Source: Promethearchaeota archaeon
Lineage (GTDB): Archaea > Asgardarchaeota > Lokiarchaeia > Sigynarchaeales > SOKP01
Reading direction: 5' to 3'
Assembly: GCA_014729315.1 (NCBI GenBank)
Contig: WJKD01000796.1
Coordinates: 1-8,054 of the forward strand
Length of the DNA stretch: 8,054 bases
Numbering within the stretch: position 1 is the stretch's first letter; every line of letters starts with the position of its first letter. The position numbers and the translations under genes were made by a program. Positions 1 through 8,054 of the stretch are shown in pieces. The notes beneath the pieces were generated by a model that worked only from the letters and a program-made list of their open reading frames with translations, made no database searches and had not been told where the DNA came from.

Positions 1-1
1 A

Positions 2-403
2 GAAAATCTTGAAGAAGCCTTTTGGAGCGGCATTAAAACTAGTTATCTTCCAAAATTTAGACGAGAAATGCAAAAAAATCCAAAAAAGAAATTCTATGAC
101 CTCTGGTCTGTTGAGGATCTGATAAACAATTATAAGAATAACACCACCACCAAAACAGATATTGTGAACCAAGCGGAAGCTCTTGAAAATCATAATACCT
201 TAGAGGAATTAGACCAAATTAAAAGTCCTACTCTTCTCTTGGCGGCTTCACACGACAGACTAACCCCTAAAGTGACCATGGAACAAATGCATGAGGTTAT
301 GTCGAATAGTACTTTTAAAGTTATTGAAAACGCTGGACACGGTGCTCCTCTTTCTCACACAGATGAGGTTAATAAAATAATATTAGAATTTTTAGAAGAA
401 TAA
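2..403 (+). CDS. alpha/beta-hydrolase, C-terminal part (5' end outside the window)
   Basis: The reading frame is open from base 2, well upstream of the first ATG at 68. The 22 codons before that ATG still align with the cap region of the two downstream paralogues (compare FRREMQKNPKKKF here with FKEMKENPKKKF in the third copy). The gene is therefore cut by the window edge and ATG 68 is not its start. About 133 residues are visible: part of the helical cap, then the last strands and helices of the hydrolase core. The catalytic acid is probably the Asp in SHDRLTP (visible residue 85), and the catalytic base the His in NAGHGAP (visible residue 113). The nucleophile serine lies outside the window. 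The stop is a tandem TAATAA. The substrate is unknown; the family (BioH, enol-lactonase and haloperoxidase-like proteins) covers many esterases and C-C hydrolases. Membership in the family is secure, function is not. Confidence 0.88.
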   Translation, partial: ENLEEAFWSGIKTSYLPKFRREMQKNPKKKFYDLWSVEDLINNYKNNTTTKTDIVNQAEALENHNTLEELDQIKSPTLLLAASHDRLTPKVTMEQMHEVMSNSTFKVIENAGHGAPLSHTDEVNKIILEFLEE

Positions 404-406
404 TAA

Positions 407-430
407 ACTAAAAACCTTATTTTTTTTAAA
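407..430 (+). promoter_or_regulatory. candidate promoter of the second hydrolase (and possible T-run terminator of the first)
   Basis: The 41-bp gap between the first two hydrolase genes contains ACTAAAAACCTTA followed by eight T and AAA. The A-rich then T-rich layout resembles an archaeal BRE/TATA pair. The CTTATTTT core is centred about 25 bp before the ATG at 445, which would give a leaderless or nearly leaderless transcript. The same element is found at 2364-2383 before the MFS gene. The T8 tract (420-427) lies 16 bp after the first gene's stop and could also terminate its transcript. The sequence alone does not separate these roles. Confidence 0.4.
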
Positions 431-444
431 GAATTGAAATATTT

Positions 445-1296
445 ATGACGGATTTATTTGCGAAGATCAACAACATAAAGATCTGCTACGATATTCACGG
501 TCAAGGAGATCCTGTATTTCTTATCCATGGATTTAGCGATCGAAAAGAGCATTGGAGGGCTCAAGTAGACAAATTAGCAAAAAACTTTAAAGTTATTCGA
601 ATGGATAATAGAGGAGCTGGTAAATCTGAAAAGCCTAAAAATAAGTATACTATTGAGGTTTACGCTCATGATATTGCTGGTTTAATGGATTATTTAAACA
701 TAGAAAAAGCTCATGTAGTAGGACATAGCTTAGGAGGAATGATTGCCCAGAACTTTGCCCTCCTTTACCCTGAAAAGTTAAATAAACTCGTCCTCGTGAA
801 CACTATACCCGGTCTAAGACCTCCTGGTGAGGATATCACAAACGCAGTAAAAATGTATAAACAAAACGCTATCAACGGTCTGAAAGCCCGAGAAAAGGAT
901 CCATTGAACGCATTTTTAACTGGAGCAAAAAGTAGCTATTCGAGGAAATTTTGGAAGTTAATGAGGGAAGATCCCGACCGTAAGTTCCATGGCATATGGT
1001 CTGTTAATGACCTTTTGGAAGAAAAAACAAAATATGGTCCCACTGAACAAGACTTAATACATCAATCGGACGCATTAGCCAGTCATAATACCTACCATTC
1101 GCTTCCAAATATCAAAAGCGAGGTGTTAATAATCGCTGCTGAAAAAGATAAGTCGTGTCCCGCCTCAATGAGCGAAAAAATGCATGAGTTAATACCAAAC
1201 AGTAAGATGGTTATAATCGAAAAAGCAGCACATCAATCGATTTTAGAAAAACCTCAAGAAGTCAACAGCAAAATAATTGAATTTTTGAAAGATTAA
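445..1296 (+). CDS. alpha/beta-hydrolase (complete, second tandem copy)
   Basis: This 283-residue protein has the length usual for single-domain alpha/beta-hydrolases with a helical cap. Core features in order are the oxyanion loop HGF at 28-30, the DNRGAGKSEKP loop near 54-64, and the nucleophile elbow GHSLGG with Ser95. The cap spans about 125-215, the probable acid is Asp235 in AEKDKSCP, and the base is His263 in KAAHQS. The triad is complete, so the enzyme should be active on an ester, lactone, amide or C-C bond; the substrate cannot be read from sequence. No signal peptide or membrane helix is seen, so it should be cytoplasmic. The start at ATG 445 is the first Met before the conserved first strand and follows the TATA-like element; no Shine-Dalgarno is visible. 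It is a clear paralogue of both neighbours, roughly 45% identical by eye to the third copy over the N-terminal half. The segment after the catalytic Asp (KSCP) differs from the DRxTP of the other two copies. Confidence 0.93.
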   Translation: MTDLFAKINNIKICYDIHGQGDPVFLIHGFSDRKEHWRAQVDKLAKNFKVIRMDNRGAGKSEKPKNKYTIEVYAHDIAGLMDYLNIEKAHVVGHSLGGMIAQNFALLYPEKLNKLVLVNTIPGLRPPGEDITNAVKMYKQNAINGLKAREKDPLNAFLTGAKSSYSRKFWKLMREDPDRKFHGIWSVNDLLEEKTKYGPTEQDLIHQSDALASHNTYHSLPNIKSEVLIIAAEKDKSCPASMSEKMHELIPNSKMVIIEKAAHQSILEKPQEVNSKIIEFLKD

Positions 1297-1307
1297 ATTT
1301 CGATATT

Positions 1308-1322
1308 ACTCTTTTTTTATTT
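1308..1322 (+). terminator. possible T-run terminator after the second hydrolase
   Basis: A run of seven T (1312-1318) inside a T-rich stretch begins 15 bp after the stop codon. No hairpin precedes it. Oligo-T tracts alone are known to terminate archaeal transcription, so this is plausible for the preceding gene, but T-runs are frequent in DNA this AT-rich. Confidence 0.35.
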
Positions 1323-1371
1323 CATAAACCTAAAAAATTAATAGCAATTGCGAGAAAGATAGATTATCCAC

Positions 1372-1380
1372 TATTAAATA
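1372..1380 (+). promoter_or_regulatory. TATA-like box of the third hydrolase
   Basis: TATTAAATA is centred about 32 bp before the ATG at 1408. With the usual archaeal spacing of about 25-27 bp from TATA centre to start site, transcription would begin some 5 bp before the ATG. No Shine-Dalgarno lies between them, which fits a very short leader. The match is weak because the background is AT-rich. Confidence 0.3.
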
Positions 1381-1407
1381 GAAAATATCTCTTGAGTTCT
1401 TCGAATA

Positions 1408-2247
1408 ATGATGACAGAAAAATATATTAAGGTAAATGGCATAAAAATATGCTGTCAGATACAAGGGGAAGGAAAACCCTTAATTTTAATTCACGGTTTT
1501 GCAATGTATAAAGAAATCTGGCTTGCTCAAATATTTGATTTATCAAAAAACTTTCAAGTAATAACACTTGACCTCAGAAATTCGGGAAATTCGAGCCATC
1601 CAGAGGAATCGTATGAAATGGAAGCGTTTGTAGAGGACATGAAAGCTTTGATGGATCATCTGAAGATAGATAAAGCACATATTGCGGGACACTCGTTAGG
1701 AGGTATGATTGCTCAAAATTTCGCGTTAATTTACCCCGATCGATTAAATAAACTCATATTGATTGCTACGCTTCCCCGTTTCCCAGGAGATATGACAGGA
1801 TTAGAGATGTATAAGAAAAGCCAAATCAATTCATTTCGAGCAAAGCAGGAAAATCCAATCGATTCTTTTTACGGTAAAATGAAGCAAAGATTTACCAGAA
1901 AATTCTTTAAAGAAATGAAGGAAAACCCCAAAAAAAAGTTTCACGGAATTTTTTCTACCGAAGATCTCATTGATTTAGAAATACATGGAAGCTCAAGCAT
2001 AACGGATATCGAAATCTTAGCAAATTCGATGGGAAGTCACGATACACTTGCACAATTAAACCAAATTCAAAACGATACCTTAATCTTGGTGGGAGAAAAA
2101 GATAGATTCACCCCTAAAAATGTAAGCGAATTAATGCACGAAGAAATACCTAATAGCGTGCTAAAAATACTCCCTGGAGGACATTTCTTTCCTTTAGAAA
2201 ATGCTCCAGAAGTAAACAAGATCATAATTGATTTTTTGTCGGATTGA
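1408..2247 (+). CDS. alpha/beta-hydrolase (complete, third tandem copy)
   Basis: This 279-residue protein is a paralogue of the two preceding genes and has the same architecture. It shows the oxyanion loop HGF (29-31), the nucleophile elbow GHSLGG with Ser96, a helical cap (about 125-215), probable acid Asp232 in EKDRFTP, and base His259 in PGGHFFPLENAP. The stretch GHSLGGMIAQNFAL around the nucleophile is identical to the second copy. The usual D-R-G-x-G-x-S loop is altered to DLRNSGNS, so the first glycine is lost. The cap motif KENPKKKFHGIFSTEDLI is closer to the first copy than to the second. The gene starts with two successive ATG codons (1408 and 1411); either could be used. It ends with TGA, unlike the TAA of its neighbours. 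No export signal is seen, so a cytoplasmic hydrolase of unknown substrate is likely. Confidence 0.93.
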   Translation: MMTEKYIKVNGIKICCQIQGEGKPLILIHGFAMYKEIWLAQIFDLSKNFQVITLDLRNSGNSSHPEESYEMEAFVEDMKALMDHLKIDKAHIAGHSLGGMIAQNFALIYPDRLNKLILIATLPRFPGDMTGLEMYKKSQINSFRAKQENPIDSFYGKMKQRFTRKFFKEMKENPKKKFHGIFSTEDLIDLEIHGSSSITDIEILANSMGSHDTLAQLNQIQNDTLILVGEKDRFTPKNVSELMHEEIPNSVLKILPGGHFFPLENAPEVNKIIIDFLSD

Positions 2248-2395
2248 CTTCTCTGAGTAAGGAAAATCTTAAGAGACTTTTTAATTAATAATTAGTAATT
2301 TTAAATTAGTTTGTAAATTTCATTCAATAGTTCTAATTGAGAATTCTTAATAGGGGAATTCGTACTAAAAACCTTGTTTTTTTAATTAATGAATT
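2248..2395. other. 148-bp intergenic region upstream of the MFS gene
   Basis: This gap holds a short T-run (2278-2282) that may end the hydrolase transcript. It then has an AT-rich stretch, a pair of GAATTC sites (2341-2346 and 2356-2361), and the A-rich/T-rich element at 2364-2383. I found no reading frame of note in it. It most likely separates two transcription units. Confidence 0.5.
2364..2383 (+). promoter_or_regulatory. second copy of the ACTAAAAACCTT/T-run element before the MFS gene
   Basis: ACTAAAAACCTTG followed by seven T repeats the element at 407-427, with one base different over 20. It lies 130 bp beyond the previous stop, so here a promoter or operator role is likelier than termination. 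Its TATA-like part is centred only about 19 bp before ATG 2396. That is short for archaeal spacing and leaves open a start at the next Met (2444). Confidence 0.4.
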
Positions 2396-3640
2396 ATGCT
2401 ACTAAAAAAAAATAATAAAGAAAGAAAGAAATATCCAGAGTTAATGCCATTATGGATTGCGGTATTTATTGATATTTTGGGTTTCTACATAATCATTCCT
2501 TTTTTACCTTCATTCATAACAATTTTTAATACTACTCCATTAGTTATCGGAGTGCTACTTGCTACTAATGCGTTTTTTACATTAATTTTTGCTCCATTAT
2601 GGGGAAAGTTTAGCGATAAATATGGTAGAAAACCCGCTTTATTATTAGCTCAGGCGGGCACATTTTCCGCCTTTTTAATTCTTACATTTTCTAATTCTCT
2701 TGAATTGATTTTCATTTCCCGTATAGTAGATGGTGTTTTTGGAGGTAACTGGCCTCTTGCTAAAGCAATCGTAAGCGATTCTGTGCCACCTAAAGATAGA
2801 GGATTACAGATGACGAATATCGGAGTAATACATGTATTAGCGGGTTTAATAGGTCCAGGAGTAGGTGGAATTCTATCGATATTTCTTGTTCTTGGCCAGA
2901 ATTATCCAATAGCAACTCCTGGATTTGTTGCTTCGGGGCTGTCTTTGTGTACGATGATTGTGACCTTATTGATGTTAGATGAAACGTGGCCCAAAGAGCT
3001 TAGAGAAAAACATAAAAAAGAAAATAAAGTTAAGATAAAAATACGTGAGAATAAAGATGCGAGTTATTTGTTAACACAATATGCGTTCCACACTTTTTCA
3101 TTTACCATGTACGTTACTACATTAACTATATTTATGGGCATAGTGATAGGATTGAGTGCATTGGAGATAGGGATTGTTTTAACAATCTCAGGTGTCTTTC
3201 GAGCTATTATGCGCTTTACAGTATTTAAGCCCACTCTAAGGCTACTTGGAGAAAACAAAATGACGAAATTAGGACTTTTAATTGTCGCAGTAACCTTCTT
3301 TCTTGTAGGTTTTGTGAGAGATGTTATATCCTTGTTAATTCTGATGCTAATAGTAAGTTACGGCGTTTCTATTTCAAGAGGACTATTGATTAGTAGGATA
3401 ACGCAAGTAGTACGTCCGAACGAAATGGGAAAAATCAACGGCTATACAACGACTTTAGACAGTCTTGCACAAATTGCGGGACCGATTGCAGGAACTTTTA
3501 TTTTAAGCGCGTATAATCCCGTTTTATTGGGATTTGGAATGGGTTTATTAGCTTTAGTAGCATTTTTTATGGTTTTCAAAAAAATTGTTCCCCTGCATGA
3601 TAAGCAACACGACGCAAAACCTAAAAAGCTTAATAATTAA
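2396..3640 (+). CDS. MFS transporter, probable drug/solute:H+ antiporter (DHA1-like)
   Basis: This 414-residue integral membrane protein has about 12 predicted helices in two halves of six, joined by a Lys-rich cytoplasmic loop (about 197-222). The N-terminal tail is strongly basic, consistent with a cytoplasmic location. Diagnostic MFS motifs are visible: Asp26 in helix 1 (FIDILGFYIIIPFLP); motif A, GKFSDKYGRKP, at 70-80 between helices 2 and 3; Arg109 with VDGVFGG in helix 4 (motif B); and motif C, AGLIGPGVGGIL, at 149-160 in helix 5. Motif C is the antiporter signature of drug-efflux families. A matching AGPIAG (361-366) in helix 11 reflects the internal repeat. This points to proton-coupled efflux, with TetA or YajR-like relatives, rather than a LacY-type sugar symporter; the substrate is unknown. 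The start at ATG 2396 is the first available; Met17 (2444) would also leave all helices intact. The downstream lacZ gene has its own promoter-like region. Confidence 0.9.
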   Translation: MLLKKNNKERKKYPELMPLWIAVFIDILGFYIIIPFLPSFITIFNTTPLVIGVLLATNAFFTLIFAPLWGKFSDKYGRKPALLLAQAGTFSAFLILTFSNSLELIFISRIVDGVFGGNWPLAKAIVSDSVPPKDRGLQMTNIGVIHVLAGLIGPGVGGILSIFLVLGQNYPIATPGFVASGLSLCTMIVTLLMLDETWPKELREKHKKENKVKIKIRENKDASYLLTQYAFHTFSFTMYVTTLTIFMGIVIGLSALEIGIVLTISGVFRAIMRFTVFKPTLRLLGENKMTKLGLLIVAVTFFLVGFVRDVISLLILMLIVSYGVSISRGLLISRITQVVRPNEMGKINGYTTTLDSLAQIAGPIAGTFILSAYNPVLLGFGMGLLALVAFFMVFKKIVPLHDKQHDAKPKKLNN

Positions 3641-3666
3641 TTATTTATCTCTAAATTACAATTTTA

Positions 3667-3688
3667 ACAAGATCTTGTCGTATCGATA
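3667..3688. repeat. palindromes ACAAGATCTTGT and TATCGATA upstream of lacZ
   Basis: ACAAGATCTTGT (3667-3678) is a perfect 12-bp palindrome and TATCGATA (3681-3688) a perfect 8-bp one, two bases apart. They lie 45-66 bp upstream of the probable TATA box. Perfect dyads like this are typical of dimeric helix-turn-helix regulator sites, but no regulator gene is in the window to pair with them. Confidence 0.35.
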
Positions 3689-3708
3689 ATATAATTAAAT
3701 TCAAACTC

Positions 3709-3724
3709 AAAAGTTTTAACTTTT
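3709..3724. promoter_or_regulatory. inverted repeat just upstream of the lacZ TATA box, candidate operator
   Basis: AAAAGTT and AACTTTT are perfect 7-bp inverted arms separated by TT. The repeat ends 8 bp before the TATA-like box, covering the area where TFB would contact DNA. A protein bound here could block or help promoter recognition. It is AT-rich, so chance occurrence cannot be excluded. Confidence 0.4.
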
Positions 3725-3728
3725 ATAG

Positions 3729-6908
<3,180 letters not shown>

Positions 6909-6924
6909 CTTTCACATTTATCAA

Positions 6925-7875
6925 TTATTCATTTTTGTCCATCTTTTCAATTTCAGCTTGAAATCTGCTTAGAATTAAAATACCTACAAAAATCATTCCC
7001 GTAGCAATAAAAAATAGAATGTAATTCTCGAATGTTTGCTGAAATACAAATAATCCGGCAATAATAGGAATTACAAGAGCAAAGGAATCTAAAATTGGAT
7101 ACATGACAAGAGCTTTTCCTTTTTGAAGACCGCTTTGATAGAATACAAAACTACTCAAATTAAAAGTAGCCATCCCCCAAAATCCAATAAACACCCAAGT
7201 ATGATAAAAATCACCCCAAAGAATCCCAAATCCAATTTCAAACAAAATATACCACGTGATTTTTACTTCTGCTTGTATTAAAGCTTGGGCAAGGATATTA
7301 GTGAAAACTCCTCCCGTTGCAAATAATGTTGAACCCGTAAACATGATAAAAAGGGCTTCAAGACTAGTATCTTTTTTAATTTTTGCGATAATAAAACATA
7401 AGACACTTCCTGAAACGACAATCAATAAAAAAAGGGATAAGGGAAAAATTAGCTGATTAAAATCAATATTAACTTTTTTTATTCTTGCTAAGGCAATCAA
7501 AACGGGAGATATGGCTAAAAGTCCCAAAGCCATGTATTCAAACCAAGTAACTTGTTCTTTCAAAAGTATAACCGCAGCAAAAACAAATACAACTATGCCG
7601 ATTCCCATTACGGGTTCCGTAATAATTATTCCTACAGAACCTATGGAAAAAATATAAGGAAACCATCCAAAAACACCTAAAACCGCTCCTGCCATCCACC
7701 ATTTATTTCTAAAAAATTTCTTAAATGCCTTTACTATACCGTTAACTCCCTCATCAAAAACTATTTCGGGACCCTCGATTAATCCTTTTTTTTGGAAAAT
7801 AATCGCCATATTAAAGCAAAGAGTAGAAATTAACGCTAAAACAATTCCAATAATAATAGTTAAAAAAGATATCAT
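6925..7875 (-). CDS. DMT-superfamily membrane transporter (EamA/NIPA-like)
   Basis: This 316-residue hydrophobic protein has about nine or ten predicted helices, a typical number for the drug/metabolite transporter superfamily. Helix 1 (about 3-27) is followed by FQKKGLIEGP and a roughly 30-residue hydrophilic loop. Helices follow near 60-80, 83-104, 109-130, 142-163, 173-195, 222-243, 257-278 and 283-303, ending in a charged tail. The segment TEPVMGIGIVVFVFAAVILLKE (helix 3 and the following Lys-Glu) resembles the EamA repeat end. The KKGL after helix 1 and the long loop recall the NIPA magnesium-transporter branch. The substrate cannot be assigned. The gene converges on lacZ with only 16 bp between the two stop codons, so it is a separate unit. 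The start (ATG complement at 7873-7875) sits right before the first helix; GGAAA about 6-10 bases upstream is at best a weak Shine-Dalgarno. Confidence 0.88.
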   Translation of the reverse strand: MISFLTIIIGIVLALISTLCFNMAIIFQKKGLIEGPEIVFDEGVNGIVKAFKKFFRNKWWMAGAVLGVFGWFPYIFSIGSVGIIITEPVMGIGIVVFVFAAVILLKEQVTWFEYMALGLLAISPVLIALARIKKVNIDFNQLIFPLSLFLLIVVSGSVLCFIIAKIKKDTSLEALFIMFTGSTLFATGGVFTNILAQALIQAEVKITWYILFEIGFGILWGDFYHTWVFIGFWGMATFNLSSFVFYQSGLQKGKALVMYPILDSFALVIPIIAGLFVFQQTFENYILFFIATGMIFVGILILSRFQAEIEKMDKNE

Positions 7876-7908
7876 AATATTTCCAAGTATACAGATTAAG
7901 AAGCAATG

Positions 7909-7917
7909 AATAAATTA
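7909..7917 (-). promoter_or_regulatory. possible TATA-like box of the DMT transporter gene
   Basis: On the - strand, TAATTTATT is centred about 38 bp before the start codon. It would place transcription near 7886 and leave a leader of about 10 bases that includes the weak GGAAA. The call is tentative because several similar AT-rich strings occur in this gap. Confidence 0.22.
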
Positions 7918-7950
7918 TGATGAGTTCCTTTTTTAATTTGATCTTAAAAA

Positions 7951-7960
7951 ATTATATAAT
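7951..7960. promoter_or_regulatory. symmetrical TATA-like sequence between divergent genes
   Basis: ATTATATAAT is a perfect 10-bp palindrome. It sits between the - strand transporter gene (start 7875) and the presumed + strand gene at 8017. Being symmetrical, it could act as a TATA box in either direction, but it is about 60 bp from the + start and 80 bp from the - start, so long leaders would be needed. It could equally be plain AT-rich spacer. Confidence 0.2.
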
Positions 7961-8016
7961 TATTGAGAAATTGAATAGTTAATTTTTTATCTAATTTAGT
8001 TAATATTTTTTATAGA

Positions 8017-8054
8017 ATGAAGAAAGCTGAATCACTTTCAGATCAGGAATTGGA
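8017..8054 (+). CDS. start of an unidentified gene (cut by the window end)
   Basis: An ATG at 8017 opens a frame reading MKKAESLSDQEL that stays open to the last base. The lysine-rich start, then a Ser/Asp/Glu-rich stretch, is protein-like. A T-rich TATA-like tract (7983-7990) is centred about 30 bp upstream, as at other starts here. Only 12 codons are visible, so neither the product nor the reality of the gene can be settled. Confidence 0.45.
   Translation, partial: MKKAESLSDQEL

Noticed and set aside
68..403. A 111-residue protein starting at ATG 68
   Set aside because: Homology to the paralogues continues upstream in the same frame to base 2, so the ATG is an internal methionine of a gene cut by the window edge.
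1930..1938. Long A-run in the third hydrolase as a programmed slippage site or sequencing frameshift
   Set aside because: The frame is intact on both sides and aligns to the paralogues (ENPKKKF), so nothing suggests a shift. A-runs are common in this DNA.
2249..2282. Possible hairpin terminator after the third hydrolase (TCTCT with AGAGA, then five T)
   Set aside because: The stem is only five base pairs with a long loop and a short T-run, too weak to annotate as a terminator.
6909..6924. The 16-bp gap between the converging lacZ and transporter genes as a shared bidirectional terminator
   Set aside because: It has no hairpin and no T-run of convincing length on either strand. Termination must occur elsewhere or by sequence I cannot identify.
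7256..7456. A + strand 66-residue frame opposite the DMT transporter
   Set aside because: It is fully inside the transporter gene on the other strand, whose membrane-protein pattern is clear. No start signals support the shadow frame.

Overview
The window is AT-rich (GC roughly one third by eye). It is gene-dense and holds five complete protein genes plus one gene cut at each edge. Translation starts have little or no Shine-Dalgarno sequence. AT-rich TATA-like boxes lie about 25-32 bp before several ATG codons, and T-runs follow some genes. This is an archaeal style of expression. Together with the low GC, the Lys/Ile-rich proteins and the gene content, it makes a Lokiarchaeia-like Asgard archaeon my best guess. 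That assignment is inference: the window has no rRNA, ribosomal protein or other marker gene.

Layout. Positions 2-2247 hold three tandem paralogues of an alpha/beta-hydrolase on the + strand. The first is visible only as its C-terminal half. The other two are complete and carry an intact Ser-Asp-His triad. Positions 2396-3640 encode a 12-helix MFS transporter with drug-antiporter-type motifs. Positions 3768-6908 encode a full-length GH2 beta-galactosidase of the E. coli LacZ type, with all recognisable catalytic and metal ligands. Converging on it from the - strand (7875-6925) is a DMT-superfamily membrane transporter with some resemblance to the EamA and NIPA families. At 8017 a further + strand reading frame seems to begin and runs off the window.

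How the genes may work together. Each + strand gene has its own upstream AT-rich gap (41, 111, 148 and 127 bp), so they look like separately transcribed neighbours rather than one tight operon. LacZ has no visible export signal and should cleave imported beta-galactosides in the cytoplasm. The MFS gene upstream is not LacY-like and its motif C points to efflux, so a shared sugar pathway is possible but unproven. The hydrolases are general ester or C-C-bond hydrolase types of unknown substrate.

I saw no RNA genes, CRISPR array, insertion sequence or defence system. The most interesting signals are regulatory: a cluster of palindromes just upstream of a good TATA box before lacZ, and a near-identical 20-bp element upstream of two different genes. 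I found no convincing undescribed system. Apart from these signals the region looks like ordinary metabolic and transport genes.
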